The position numbers were made by a program, and so were the translations under genes. Positions 46,523-55,129 of a DNA stretch of 64,000 nucleotides are shown here, in pieces; the first letter of the stretch is position 1; each line of letters begins with the position of its first letter. Origin of the DNA: Desmonostoc vinosum HA7617-LM4 (GTDB lineage: Bacteria; Cyanobacteriota; Cyanobacteriia; Cyanobacteriales; Nostocaceae); contig JAHHHC010000003.1 in the NCBI GenBank assembly GCA_019359515.1, positions 186,001-250,000 on the forward strand, in the 5' to 3' direction. The notes under the pieces are model-generated. The model saw only the letters and a list, made by a program, of their open reading frames with translations. It searched no databases and had not been told where the DNA came from.

Positions 46523-47056
46523 ATGGATAACTGGCTGCCTTTAAACCCCAAGTTGCAAAAACTCCGTGCTAAGCTCCTCCAAGACCCGTATTATCGACTC
46601 CAATCTGGCGAAGAAATTCAACTAGCGGTAGAGTTGGGTATCCGCATTGACGCCAACCAAGCAACTGTTGACGATTGGTTGCGCTTGCCTGGTTTATCAA
46701 TTCACCAAGCGCGATCGCTTGTAGAACTTTCTGGCTCTAGTGTAAAATTTTACTGTATTGAAGATATTGCTGCGGCTTTAAGCATACCAGCACAGCGCCT
46801 AGAACCATTAAAGCCACTGCTAAATTTTAGCTATTATGATGACGAGTCTCTAGATCATCCTACACATTTAGTCAACGCAAACACTGCAACGGTTGAGAAG
46901 TTAATACAAATACCATTTATCGATATGTCTTTGGCGCAAGCAGTAGTGCAAAATCGGTTGACAGCTGGGCCTTATCGTAACTTAGTTGATTTCCAGCGCC
47001 GATTGCAGTTACCTGGTGATGCGATCGCTCAGTTAATGTATTATTTGCGATTTTGA
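46523..47056 (+). CDS. Helix-hairpin-helix domain protein (ComEA-like)
   Basis: 177 residues. Two HhH motifs are visible: TVDDWLRLPGLSIHQARSLVEL and VNANTATVEKLIQIPFIDMSLAQAVVQNR, the second of the ComEA type that binds DNA without sequence specificity. No membrane anchor or signal peptide is seen, so it is not ComEA itself. It likely forms an operon with the TM2 gene. A decayed copy of its last exon-like segment lies at about 47395-47481. Confidence 0.82.
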   Translation: MDNWLPLNPKLQKLRAKLLQDPYYRLQSGEEIQLAVELGIRIDANQATVDDWLRLPGLSIHQARSLVELSGSSVKFYCIEDIAAALSIPAQRLEPLKPLLNFSYYDDESLDHPTHLVNANTATVEKLIQIPFIDMSLAQAVVQNRLTAGPYRNLVDFQRRLQLPGDAIAQLMYYLRF

Positions 47057-47066
47057 AGTGCCAAAA

Positions 47067-47291
47067 TTACAGCCAAGATTCTAAATCATTGCCTTGCCAA
47101 GTTCCAGCAAACTTCAACAAATCACCTGCTTTGCTTCCTCGCTTAATCGGAGCTAGCTGACGGAGTGGACGATGCTCAGTAGTATCTTGATTTTGGAGAG
47201 AATCTAGAAATTCACTGACTAGGGAAAGCTGATCGGGTGGTAGTTGAGCTAGTTGTTGTTCAATTTTTTGGAGTAGTTCTGGATATGTCAT
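47067..47291 (-). CDS. Small antitoxin-like protein
   Basis: 74 residues from the ATG at 47291 with GAGGTG before it. The pattern TYPELLQKIEQQLAQLPPDQLSLVSEFLDSLQ resembles the short helical head of many cyanobacterial antitoxins (DUF2281-like). The tail (LLKFAGTWQGNDLESWL) may be the toxin-binding part. No toxin gene is adjacent. Function inferred. Confidence 0.55.
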   Translation of the reverse strand: MTYPELLQKIEQQLAQLPPDQLSLVSEFLDSLQNQDTTEHRPLRQLAPIKRGSKAGDLLKFAGTWQGNDLESWL

Positions 47292-47394
47292 TAACACCTC
47301 ACTATTTTTTTAGCTTGTTATGATCTTAAATCTGTTGTTGAACATAGCGAATCTTTAACAACAATCATTTTTTTTGGCGATCGCCTAAAATTTG

Positions 47395-47481
47395 GAAATC
47401 CCTCGTTTACTGACCTTTGATTTTCAGCATCAGCTATGATTACCTGGTGATGCGATCGCTCTCTTCAAGTCATACGATATT
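47395..47481 (+). pseudogene. Decayed duplicate of the 3' end of the HhH gene
   Basis: 22 bases (47440-47461) are identical to 47009-47030 in the HhH gene. The surrounding translation RLLTFDFQHQL*LPGDAIA follows RNLVDFQRRLQLPGDAIA of the intact gene, with a stop in the middle. It is separated from the original by the antitoxin-like gene. Confidence 0.7.
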
Positions 47482-47533
47482 TAATTGATCACACCAGAAG
47501 AAAAAATAATTTATTTTGCACGACTACTTAGCA

Positions 47534-47557
47534 AGGTGGGCATGGCCATGCCCACCT
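47534..47557. repeat. Perfect 24-bp palindrome
   Basis: Centre CATGGCCATG with arms AGGTGGG and CCCACCT, 18 bases past the lyase gene stop. There is no T-run, so it is a REP-like or weak terminator hairpin. Confidence 0.6.
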
Positions 47558-47575
47558 ACAGGTTATTCCTTATTT

Positions 47576-48133
47576 TTAACTTGATGCAGAATTAGCAGCC
47601 TGAGAAGCTTTCACCGCTGGAGAACCACCCATGCGAATTTCGGAGGTGAAGGAAGCCATGCCGGAGTTACCAAATTGCTTGTGAACAACTCCCATTCGCA
47701 AATTAGAACTTGCAAACCACAGACGCTCTTGGGAGCGCATATTTTCATATTCTGTAGTGATAGTCAATGCGTCATCATTATCTATTTTGTAGTGTCCAGC
47801 TACTGGGGTTTCGCTATGAACTGTTTGACGCAGTAATTTACCTTTTGCGGGGTTATCTGCATCAGGTACGGAGACTAATACACTAGAACCGCTAATTTTG
47901 TCTTTTTGTCCTTCTGTTGTGCTATTCCAGGTAACTTTCATCGCACAAGAAGCAGAACTAGGGGCAATTTTATATCGTTGACAAAGTTTCACGACTTCTA
48001 GATGAGTTACTGGCAGTGTTTCAATGATAATTTCTGATTTACCATCTTCTGATTGCTTGAGTGCGAAATTGTGGTTAGTGCGATGGGAAAACCATTTACC
48101 CGCACTTAATTCAAAAAACTCTTCAATATTCAT
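47576..48133 (-). CDS. cpcS: Phycobiliprotein lyase, CpcS/CpeS family
   Basis: 185 residues. The family start [22 protein letters not shown] and [11 protein letters not shown] are characteristic of the ten-stranded lipocalin-like S-type lyases that attach phycocyanobilin to Cys-82-type sites of allophycocyanin and phycocyanin beta subunits. The Ser/Ala-rich C-terminal tail is not conserved. The symbol is approximate, as cpcS, cpeS and cpcU relatives are alike. An NblB-like gene lies upstream on the same strand. Confidence 0.87.
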   Translation of the reverse strand: MNIEEFFELSAGKWFSHRTNHNFALKQSEDGKSEIIIETLPVTHLEVVKLCQRYKIAPSSASCAMKVTWNSTTEGQKDKISGSSVLVSVPDADNPAKGKLLRQTVHSETPVAGHYKIDNDDALTITTEYENMRSQERLWFASSNLRMGVVHKQFGNSGMASFTSEIRMGGSPAVKASQAANSASS

Positions 48134-48203
48134 GAATGAAACTATCCTGCATCAAAATGCTAAAAATCCTACTAGTTATTAAAAAATAGTGGGAGGTTTG
48201 ATC

Positions 48204-48884
48204 TCAAGCTTGATTGTCCGCTTCTTCAAGCTTTTTAAGGGAAATCCTCGCTGCTTCAGCAACATGGGGATGACCGTCTTTTTCTAAGTATTTCAAAGCT
48301 GAGACACTTTTGGGGGTAGGAAGATCGCCCAAAGCCTCTGCAAGACGTTGCCTAATTAACCAGTCATCTGATTGGGCAAAGCGGAGGATTTGATCTACAG
48401 ACTCAATATCTTTAATTTCTCCCAGAGCTGCGATCGCAGCCTGTTGTAATACTACTTCCTCACTGTCCAATGCTTGAATAAGGATTTCACGAGCGCGGGG
48501 GTCTTTAATATTACCGAGAGATACGGCAGCACTAAACCGTACTAGCCAATCAGTATCCTCATAAAATGCCCGTGACAGCGCCTCAAAGGCTCTGGTATCA
48601 CCTAAATATCCTAAAGCACCAGCGGCATCAGCACGAATACCGTAGTCTGAGTCTGTTTCCAGAATTCTGACCAAAATTGGATAACATTCTGGCGTCTGCT
48701 TGATTCCCAGGGCAAATATTGCCATTGAGCGCAGTTGCAGAGATTCGTCATTTAAGACCTTTTTAATCAAAGGTACAGCATCCTCAGAGGGAACATGACG
48801 CAAACTGGCGAGGGCTACCATGCGATCGCGCAAATTGGAGCTTTCTAACTGAACAGAGATTTCCTCTAAACTTGGAGCAGCCAT
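48204..48884 (-). CDS. nblB: HEAT-repeat protein, NblB-like
   Basis: 226 residues of HEAT/PBS-lyase repeats (about six units such as DYGIRADAAGALGYLGDTRAFEAL and DWLVRFSAAVSLGNIKDPRAREIL). Size and pattern fit NblB, which is needed for phycobilisome degradation in nutrient stress, and also CpcE-type lyase subunits. The start SLEEISVQLESSNLRDRMVALASLR fits NblB better. Its neighbour is a CpcS-type lyase gene, which supports a pigment role. Confidence 0.72.
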   Translation of the reverse strand: MAAPSLEEISVQLESSNLRDRMVALASLRHVPSEDAVPLIKKVLNDESLQLRSMAIFALGIKQTPECYPILVRILETDSDYGIRADAAGALGYLGDTRAFEALSRAFYEDTDWLVRFSAAVSLGNIKDPRAREILIQALDSEEVVLQQAAIAALGEIKDIESVDQILRFAQSDDWLIRQRLAEALGDLPTPKSVSALKYLEKDGHPHVAEAARISLKKLEEADNQA

Positions 48885-48979
48885 TTAGTTTACAGCGCTT
48901 TGTTTACTTATCTTTAATTTACCTGATTCGCTCATCAGGCTGTCATCATTGCGAAGTAGTAGTTTAGCTTATTCAAAAA

Positions 48980-49020
48980 GAAGCCCCGCGCTCTAACGCT
49001 TCGTTGAGCGTCGGGATGAA
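48980..49020. repeat. IS200/IS605-type end-like hairpin
   Basis: The block AAGCCCCGCGCTCTAACGCT then TCGTTGAGCGTCGGG folds as CCCG-CGCTC...GAGCG-CGGG. It resembles the right end of TnpB-type elements and is like the block after the tnpB remnant at about 49868-49908. Confidence 0.5.
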
Positions 49021-49040
49021 TTTTTGGGCAATGACGAATT

Positions 49041-49085
49041 GACCCACAAACAATTCAATCTGTAGGATTGAATTGTTTGTGGGTC
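49041..49085. repeat. Perfect 20-bp inverted repeat with 5-base loop
   Basis: Arms 49041-49060 and 49066-49085 (first arm GACCCACAAACAATTCAATC) pair fully around TGTAG. No T-run follows on either strand. It lies 24 bases after the stop of the small RHH gene. Confidence 0.85.
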
Positions 49086-49108
49086 GATGATAGCGAAGCG
49101 GTAGCGAG

Positions 49109-49264
49109 TCATCCAGCGTCGGAATTGCCATTTTCTGGAATTTTTAACGAGTCTATCCAGTTTTCTACAACATGAGTCATAGTCGTATCTTTCATTTGAG
49201 AATATAAACGTAACTTATCCATTCGGCGTTTACTCATTCGTATTCGTAAATAATCTTCTTTCAT
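49109..49264 (-). CDS. Small ribbon-helix-helix-like protein, divergent from the tnpB remnant
   Basis: 51 residues, ATG at 49264. The sequence YLRIRMSKRRMDKLRLYSQMKDTTMTHVVENWIDSLK has a beta strand and two helices with the usual RHH pattern (Thr-Met-Thr-His turn). Similar small genes often sit beside IS200/IS605-type tnpB genes in cyanobacteria. It starts 65 bases from the tnpB start on the other strand, so a shared regulatory gap is likely. Too short for ordinary gene finders. Confidence 0.6.
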   Translation of the reverse strand: MKEDYLRIRMSKRRMDKLRLYSQMKDTTMTHVVENWIDSLKIPENGNSDAG

Positions 49265-49329
49265 GAAATACCCTCAATATCTCCTCATTATGTTATCCTA
49301 TTTATAGGTCGAAAACAAAAAATACACAA

Positions 49330-49854
49330 ATGAAAATTTCATATCAATACAAAATCAAACCTAATAAAGAGCAAGCAAAAAAAATTGAAAAAACATTAGA
49401 TATGTTGAGATGTCAATATAATTATCTGCTTGCTGAAAGATTTGATTGGTATGAACAAAATCGTTGTTCTGTTGATAGATGTCCATTAATTTGTCATCTT
49501 CCCGAATTAAAAGAGCAACCGAACTATTACAATCAAAAAGCATCTTTGGTTCAACTGAAAATAGATAGACCTTGGTACAAAGATGTTCACTCTCAAGTAT
49601 TACAAGAAGTCCCTAAGAAAGTTGAATTAGCCTTTGATAGATGGTTGAAAGGTGATGTTAATGGGAAAAAATCTGGTAAACCTAGATTCAAAGGTAAATG
49701 TTCTAATTGTGGTCATAAAGTTAAAAAGCCACTATCTCAAAGAATACATAACTGCACAATATGTCATGTAAATCTTTGTAGAGATTTGAACGCGGCTATC
49801 AATATAAAGGCGCGTGGGACGCACGCCCTTAAAGCTCAATTAATGTCTTCATAG
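49330..49854 (+). pseudogene. Internally deleted TnpB (IS200/IS605 family) with intact reading frame
   Basis: 174 residues in one frame. Residues 1-120 are the TnpB N-terminal region (YQYKIKPNKEQAKKIEKTL...LAERFDWYEQN, ending GKKSGKPRFKGK). It jumps at once to the zinc-finger and C-terminal region CSNCGHKVKKP...CTICHVNLCRDLNAAINIK, leaving out the RuvC-I and RuvC-II segments (about 200 residues). The RuvC-III Asp remains. The protein cannot be a complete RuvC nuclease. It is followed by a right-end-like structured block. The family start is normal. Confidence 0.85.
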
Positions 49855-49857
49855 AAG

Positions 49858-49910
49858 AGTCTTTGAGAAGCCCGCGCTGACTTGCGTTGCACGAATCGTC
49901 GGGTACGTCA
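49858..49910 (+). mobile_element. Right-end-like region of the TnpB element (possible omega RNA end)
   Basis: The block GAAGCCCGCGCTGACTTGCG then TTGCACGAATCGTCGGGTACGTCAC follows the tnpB stop. A CCCG...CGGG stem and a sequence of this kind are usual at the right end of cyanobacterial TnpB elements. The true boundary is not proven. Confidence 0.5.
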
Positions 49911-50105
49911 CCGGCTTTATATAATACCTCAATTATGAGTAAAAAACTAACAAATGTTACTTGATTACGGTGTTGTGTAGTGAATTGAACAGTGAGAATT
50001 AACACTTAGCTGTGTCTGGGGTATGAAGAGTCCTTCGAGATGGCAAACGTAAGTTAGAGGTACGACTTCATGTACAGCTTCAAACGTTCAGGAGAATAAA
50101 TAATC

Positions 50106-50657
50106 ATGGTTCAACTCAGCGAACGTCCAGGTACTAAAAAAATCACAAATTTACAAGAGAAGTTCGTTTATGGAATTGGTGCGATGTACGATGCAGAACA
50201 TCGCTTTTTAGAAGCACAGCAATTGATGTACCAGTGTTGTCAATATAACCAGTTGAAGTCTTTAACCGAAAACCATATTCGGGAAACCGAGCAACAAATC
50301 AAAAATCTAGAGCAGGTTTTCAGCATACTAGGAAAGCAACCACAGCGAATTACTTGTGATGCTGCCGCTGGACTAGTTAGTGATGCTCAAAAATTCATGC
50401 TGCTGAGTGCTGATAATCCCAAAATTTGTGACCTGGGATTAGCAGGAGGTCAAGCCAAGGTAGAACAATTGGAGATTGCTTGCTATCGTGGTTTGATTAA
50501 AGTTGCTGAGCAGATGGGACAAAACCAGATTGTACAATTGCTACAGCAAAATTTGCAGCAGGAAGAACAGACAGCGCAAAAACTTGAGCAGCATATGCCT
50601 CAGTTACTTCAAGAGGCGAAGTCGGCTGAAGGTTCTAGTGCTGGTAGGTCTCGTTAA
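50106..50657 (+). CDS. DUF892 family ferritin-like protein (YciE/YciF type)
   Basis: 183 residues with AGGAG at 50091-50095. The four-helix pattern NLQEKFVYGIGAMYDAEHRFLEAQQLMYQ...NHIRETEQQIKNLEQVF matches DUF892, with Glu and His residues at likely metal sites. YciE/YciF-type proteins are linked to stress responses. It is probably soluble. A bidirectional terminator and the inverted 167-bp repeat lie after it. Confidence 0.85.
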   Translation: MVQLSERPGTKKITNLQEKFVYGIGAMYDAEHRFLEAQQLMYQCCQYNQLKSLTENHIRETEQQIKNLEQVFSILGKQPQRITCDAAAGLVSDAQKFMLLSADNPKICDLGLAGGQAKVEQLEIACYRGLIKVAEQMGQNQIVQLLQQNLQQEEQTAQKLEQHMPQLLQEAKSAEGSSAGRSR

Positions 50658-50688
50658 TCAACGGCTAGGCATCTAATTTTTCATCAAT

Positions 50689-50855
50689 AGACCTCTTGCA
50701 AAAGTCGGATACTCGCCAGAAAATAAATTTTCTGGCTGATAACTCAAGTCGGTTTCAACCGACTAATAACAGTATTTTTAGCCCGTTTCAACGGACTTTT
50801 GCTATTAGGCAGAGACTTGAGTCTCTGACGGTTCAAGTATTTTTGCAAGAAGTCT
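50689..50855 (-). mobile_element. MITE-like element, 167 bp, copy B (inverted)
   Basis: The reverse complement matches 33800-33966 with a single difference that I can see (GGGC against GGAC in an inner hairpin). The terminal inverted repeats are AGACCTCTTGCAAAA and TTTTTGCAAGAAGTCT. It has no coding capacity. Confidence 0.85.
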
Positions 50856-50859
50856 AATC

Positions 50860-50890
50860 AAAAAGCGAGGTACATGTGACCTCGCTTTTT
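50860..50890. terminator. Bidirectional intrinsic terminator
   Basis: Perfect 12-bp stem AAAAAGCGAGGT/ACCTCGCTTTTT with a 7-base loop, between the convergent DUF892 and PHP genes. The A/T runs allow use on both strands. Confidence 0.9.
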
Positions 50891-50954
50891 GGTTGTTCAT
50901 CTAATGACAGTCTTAACCAAAGCATGTGTAACCTAGACGCACGTTAGCTCACCT

Positions 50955-51641
50955 TTATAACCGTTGTAGCAAACTTAAACCGTGAGTATCAGTACCACAG
51001 GTATTGAAAAGGAAATATTCACTAGCTAATTTTTGTACTTGTTGTGATTCTGTGGCGCTGGGTTGCCAAGGGTTAGGATTATTGTAAGCGTAGAAAGTCT
51101 CAACGCCATCGATACCTTTTTGAGCTGCTGCGGGAATTAAGTCAAAATGCGATCGCCTGTATCTTGCTGGATGAGCCAGTACTGCCAATCCCTCAGCTTG
51201 ATGAATTGCAGCAATCACGTTATGCGCTTCATATTCTTTGCCTGTAGTAGCCCTTCTTTGGAGATAAGGTTTCATACTGGGGTGTTCTATATTAAAAGCG
51301 TATGCCAAAATGTGAACTTCTATGTCTAAAAGGTTGGCATTAATTTCTGCACCACTCCATAGATAGGGAGTGCTTTGCCCAGGATTGTTCCACTTCCAGT
51401 CTTCTAACCAAGCTTGTGCTATTTGATACCCATCAATACTATGGTGATCGGTAATGGCTAGTCCTTTGAGTCCAATGGCGATCGCTTGTTCCATTAAACC
51501 ACTCGGTTGCAACCTGCCATCCGAGTAGACAGTATGCATATGAAAGTTAAATAACTTCGGACAACTCTGTGCATCAATATTCTCAAATACTTGCTTCAAA
51601 AGTTTTGTGGAAGCAGTAGCCCTGGCAAAATTTACAGCCAT
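50955..51641 (-). CDS. PHP domain metal-dependent phosphoesterase
   Basis: About 228 residues from the ATG at 51641; a frame to 51689 would add 16. The PHP metal motifs are present: FHMHTVYSDG, ITDHHSIDG, AVLAHPARY and GTDTHG. Related enzymes hydrolyse histidinol phosphate, nucleoside 3',5'-bisphosphates or short RNA. Substrate unknown. It is cytosolic. Confidence 0.88.
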   Translation of the reverse strand: MAVNFARATASTKLLKQVFENIDAQSCPKLFNFHMHTVYSDGRLQPSGLMEQAIAIGLKGLAITDHHSIDGYQIAQAWLEDWKWNNPGQSTPYLWSGAEINANLLDIEVHILAYAFNIEHPSMKPYLQRRATTGKEYEAHNVIAAIHQAEGLAVLAHPARYRRSHFDLIPAAAQKGIDGVETFYAYNNPNPWQPSATESQQVQKLASEYFLFNTCGTDTHGLSLLQRL

Positions 51642-51979
51642 AACCCCTCTGAACAAAAATACGTTATTCTTAACACTCCAACACGTCACACCTCACAGAT
51701 GAGAAACTGCCAGTACTATAAATTAGTATTAATAGCTACTTTCTCAACTTGACTAGTCAAATTTTTCGATATGTTAAGACTACGTTAGCAAATCTCAACG
51801 CAGATGGTAATGAGGATTTTCGATTGCTGATATCAGATCAAGCACGAAATATTACATGGTTGTTGACGCCAGTACTGTTGAGCATTTATGGTAAGTAGCT
51901 TAGCAATAGTAGGTTTTGCTGCAATCAAACACTTGACTAAGCTTTTACTGATTGATAAATGCTGTATAAAAAATTTGTT
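51642..51979. other. Intergenic region, no gene seen
   Basis: AT-rich unique sequence containing the upstream region of the PHP gene. No repeats or RNA genes were recognised. Confidence 0.4.
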
Positions 51980-53008
51980 TTATCTAAGCAGTCCTACTAG
52001 TGTACCATCACCTGCAATAACTTCGCCAATTGTATCAGCAGGGATATTCTGTGATTGAAAGTGGCTAATCGTCTGGTTTACTTGTTGGGGTGGTACTAAA
52101 ACTACAAACCCAATCCCCATATTGAATGTATTGTACATGGCTTGTGGACTGACTGCTCCTGCTTGGGTTAACCACTGGAATACAGGGGGAATAGTCCAGC
52201 TATTGGGGTTAATTTTAATTGCTTGACCTTTGCCTAAGCATCTAGGTAAATTTTCTGGTAATCCACCACCGGTGATGTGAGCCATACCGTGAATTTCCAA
52301 TCCTGCTTGTAGCGCGGCTAAAACGGGTTTGACGTAAATCCGTGTCGGTTTGAGGAAAGCTTCTTGGAGAGTTTCACCGCCTAACAATTGTGGAGAATCG
52401 CTCCAAGCAAAAGAGCGATCGCTAATAATCTTCCTTACTAAGCTTAGACCATTGCTGTGTACACCAGAACTAGCCAGAGCGATCGCCACATCTCCCATCT
52501 GTACCTGGGAACCATTTAACATCCGGCTTTTTTCTACAATTCCGACACAAAACCCAGCCAAGTCATACTCACCCACCTGGTAAAAACCGGGCATTTCTGC
52601 CGTTTCTCCTCCTAATAGAGCGCAACCTGCCTGTTTACATCCAGAGGCGATACCCGCTACTACCTGAGTTAACTGCTTTTTGTCTAGCTTACCTGTGGCT
52701 ACATAATCTAAAAAAAATAGTGGTTCTGCACCCGATGTCAACACATCGTTAACACACATTGCTACTAAATCAATGCCAACAGTGTCATGGCGGTTAATGA
52801 TATGAGCAATTTTCAACTTCGTACCCACACCATCCGTGCCGGAAACCAATACTGGTTCCTTGAAACCTCCCGGTAGTTGAAAGCACCCACCAAAGCCACC
52901 CAAGCCACCAATTACCTCTGGTCTAAAGGTACTGTGAACCAAATTCCGAATTTGGTCTACAAAGGCTCGACCAGCCTCAACATCAACTCCTGCATCTCGA
53001 TAATCCAT
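51980..53008 (-). CDS. purM: Phosphoribosylformylglycinamidine cyclo-ligase
   Basis: 342 residues. Family blocks: [66 protein letters not shown] and [13 protein letters not shown]. It is the fifth step of purine synthesis, closing the imidazole ring to AIR with ATP, in the cytosol. Full length and intact. Repeats follow upstream. Confidence 0.98.
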   Translation of the reverse strand: MDYRDAGVDVEAGRAFVDQIRNLVHSTFRPEVIGGLGGFGGCFQLPGGFKEPVLVSGTDGVGTKLKIAHIINRHDTVGIDLVAMCVNDVLTSGAEPLFFLDYVATGKLDKKQLTQVVAGIASGCKQAGCALLGGETAEMPGFYQVGEYDLAGFCVGIVEKSRMLNGSQVQMGDVAIALASSGVHSNGLSLVRKIISDRSFAWSDSPQLLGGETLQEAFLKPTRIYVKPVLAALQAGLEIHGMAHITGGGLPENLPRCLGKGQAIKINPNSWTIPPVFQWLTQAGAVSPQAMYNTFNMGIGFVVLVPPQQVNQTISHFQSQNIPADTIGEVIAGDGTLVGLLR

Positions 53009-53141
53009 GGGCGTTAGTCATTGGTTATTGGTCATTGGTCATTTGTCAAGATTGATTACTCTAGACTAAAGCCCTACACAAGAGGCTTTCATCCCTGTTC
53101 CCTGCGATGCACTGAGCGTAGTCGAAGTGTTCCCTGCTGTA

Positions 53142-53471
53142 TTAGAATACCTCATCTTCAATACCGTGCCACCATTCGCCCAACTTCATCAAGTCTTGGA
53201 AAATATCGTCTAATTCACTGTTGTAGGCGTCGTCTGAAAGTGAATCTCGACGTTCTTGTAGTTTTTTGAGGCGCAGTTGTACCAATAGCCATGGTTTAGA
53301 GATGCTATTGGTTGCTTCGAGGTATTGCGCTAGTTCTTTGCTATCCACAGTATTTTGATATCTTGGTTTTAATATCTCTTTTTTAATATGACAGACAACA
53401 GACACGCTTTTGCAGCGTTTCGGCAATAACTGAGCAAAATACAGACGTTGAAAAACTCTCTTCATGTACAT
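53142..53471 (-). CDS. Small hypothetical protein, start uncertain
   Basis: Up to 109 residues, but the ATG at 53471 lies in a terminator hairpin, so a GTG at 53348 (68 residues) is more likely. That part is helical and charged (SKELAQYLEATNSISKPW, LSDDAYNSELDDIFQDLMKLGEWW), suggesting a real small protein. Family not recognised. It follows a gene with SAP-like features. Confidence 0.45.
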   Translation of the reverse strand: MYMKRVFQRLYFAQLLPKRCKSVSVVCHIKKEILKPRYQNTVDSKELAQYLEATNSISKPWLLVQLRLKKLQERRDSLSDDAYNSELDDIFQDLMKLGEWWHGIEDEVF

Positions 53472-53481
53472 GAAGAGAGTT
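53449..53481 (-). terminator. Intrinsic terminator of the SAP-like gene
   Basis: Perfect 13-bp stem AACTCTCTTCATG/CATGAAGAGAGTT with loop TA, followed by TTTTT on the minus strand. It lies 21 bases past the stop at 53503. Confidence 0.85.
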
Positions 53482-53502
53482 AGCAGAGATTTAAGGTTAG
53501 GT

Positions 53503-53880
53503 TTACGTTCCCAATAGCTCTATCACTTGCTCAAGTTTCACTTTAGCCGCGTATAGTGCTAACAGTTTTTCTTGGTCATATCTATCTGGATAATTCATCC
53601 TCCTGCCTTCAAGGGATATCCTAATCAACGCTGCTTGCTCATCAGTGGGTGAATTTATTTCATCCACAATGCCTGTCAACGTTTGGATAACAGTAAACCC
53701 AAGTATCTTTAATCCGTTATCTTGTCTCATCTGTTGCAATGCCAGCTGAGGGAATGCCATTAACGAGACGATATGGCTTGTTTTATACCCTGGATTGCCA
53801 GTTGGTTTAATACCGTACCTAGCACACAAGATTTTCAGCTGAGCAGTGGTCAACACTTCAAGTTCAGAACGAGTGAACAT
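53503..53880 (-). CDS. Hypothetical protein with SAP-like N-terminus
   Basis: 125 residues; AGAGG precedes the ATG. The N-terminus TRSELEVLTTAQLKILCARYGIKPTGN resembles a SAP-type DNA-binding motif, followed by GYKTSHIVSLMAFPQLALQQM. Similar proteins occur in Nostoc accessory DNA. Function unknown. It is divergent from a small gene at 54010 and has its own terminator. Confidence 0.6.
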   Translation of the reverse strand: MFTRSELEVLTTAQLKILCARYGIKPTGNPGYKTSHIVSLMAFPQLALQQMRQDNGLKILGFTVIQTLTGIVDEINSPTDEQAALIRISLEGRRMNYPDRYDQEKLLALYAAKVKLEQVIELLGT

Positions 53881-54009
53881 ACAATATAGTTACCTCTTGT
53901 AAAAGTGGTATCGGTAGGTAACAAGTTTGTCAGGCTTACATACCTACCGATTTTAAAAATCTATTCTTTTGTCAACCAAAGAATCAACTTATATTTACTT
54001 TTCTCAACA

Positions 54010-54198
54010 ATGCCAAACCCTAAAGGGAATCCTCAAAATTTTGAACCTATCAAGTCTGACAGAGAAAAACCCTTAGAAGGAAGACTGACTATCCGTGTTA
54101 CTAAAGAAATGGAAGAAGAGGTCAAAGCACAAGACAATCCTCCCGAATTTTGTAGAGAAGCGATTCAAGAGAAGCTAGATAAGCAGAAAAACACCTAA
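54010..54198 (+). CDS. Small putative RHH-like protein
   Basis: 62 residues from the ATG at 54010; the frame upstream to 53905 is not convincing. The core EGRLTIRVTKEMEEEVKAQDNPPEFCREAIQEKL has a strand-helix-helix pattern similar to CopG-type regulators. It is divergent from the SAP-like gene. Function inferred only from the pattern. Confidence 0.5.
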   Translation: MPNPKGNPQNFEPIKSDREKPLEGRLTIRVTKEMEEEVKAQDNPPEFCREAIQEKLDKQKNT

Positions 54199-54239
54199 AT
54201 ATATAGTATTTCCTAGTTTAGTGAGGTACTTAAATAGAA

Positions 54240-54420
54240 GGACTAAATTAAACCTCACCTCGATTGCCGGGTTTCGACTCCGCTCAACCCTCGTCTTCTC
54301 AGAGTATCGAGCATTGAGCGTACCCCTATGGGGATCTTGCTACGCGAACAGAACTTTTCGCTGCGCTTTCCTCTGCGTTTAAAAAAGTTGGTCAATACCT
54401 CACTTAACAGGGAATCGCTA
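54240..54420. repeat. Interspersed repeat block
   Basis: Holds motifs shared with other gaps in the window (GCTACGCGAACAG, GGTTTCGACTCCGCTCAACC, TACCCCTATGGGG). No coding potential. Confidence 0.5.
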
Positions 54421-54434
54421 TATTTGCTGATTAA

Positions 54435-54470
54435 ATAAAAAATACCTCTAGATATTAGGATTCTAGAGGT
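54435..54470 (-). terminator. Intrinsic terminator of sodB
   Basis: Stem ACCTCTAGA (54444-54452) with TCTAGAGGT (54462-54470), followed by ATTTTTTAT on the minus strand. Confidence 0.85.
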
Positions 54471-54526
54471 TTAATTGTTAATTAATTAGGGCTTGCTTAG
54501 TGCGAATAGCAAAAGCCATTTTTAGA

Positions 54527-55129
54527 TTAAGCTTGAGCTAAATTTTCAGCAGCGAAGTCCCAGTTAACTAACTGCTCTAGAAAATTCTTGATGAAGGCAG
54601 GACGAGCATTTTTGTAGTCAATGTAATAAGCGTGTTCCCAAACATCTAGAGTTAGGAGTGCTTTTTGACCATAAGCTAGAGGGTTTTCTGCATTTGGTGT
54701 TTTAATCACTTTTAAAGTGCCACCATCATCAATCAGCCAAGCCCAACCGCTACCAAACTGGGTAGCCGCAGCGTTGGAGAACTCTTCTTTGAATTTGTCG
54801 AAGCCACCAAAATTTTTGTCAATCTTGGCTGCGAGTTCACCTGTGGGTGTACCACCGCCAGCTGGTTTTAAGGAATTCCAGAAGAAGGTGTGGTTCCAAA
54901 CTTGAGCAGCGTTGTTGAAGATGCCAACTTTAGAGGAGTCTTTGAAGGAGGTTTTGATCACTTCTTCGAGCGACTTATCAGCAAGTTCTGTACCTTCAGT
55001 CAGCTTGTTCAGGTTGTCTACATAAGCTTTGTGATGCTTGCCGTAGTGATACTCGAAGGTCTCGCCTTTCATGCCATACGGCTCTAGAGCATTAAAGTCG
55101 AAGGGTAGGGGGGGCTGTACAAATGCCAT
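54527..55129 (-). CDS. sodB: Iron superoxide dismutase
   Basis: 200 residues, full length. Metal ligands are His in YHYGKHH, His in QVWNHTFFW, and Asp and His in DVWEHAYYIDYKNARPAF. GGFDKFKEEFSNAAATQFGSGWAWL and the FNNAAQ context fit the iron type. It has no signal peptide, so it is cytosolic. It removes superoxide in photosynthetic cells. It is monocistronic with its own terminator. Confidence 0.97.
   Translation of the reverse strand: MAFVQPPLPFDFNALEPYGMKGETFEYHYGKHHKAYVDNLNKLTEGTELADKSLEEVIKTSFKDSSKVGIFNNAAQVWNHTFFWNSLKPAGGGTPTGELAAKIDKNFGGFDKFKEEFSNAAATQFGSGWAWLIDDGGTLKVIKTPNAENPLAYGQKALLTLDVWEHAYYIDYKNARPAFIKNFLEQLVNWDFAAENLAQA

Noticed and set aside
49330-49854. Active RNA-guided TnpB nuclease
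   Set aside because: The RuvC-I and RuvC-II regions with their catalytic residues are deleted.
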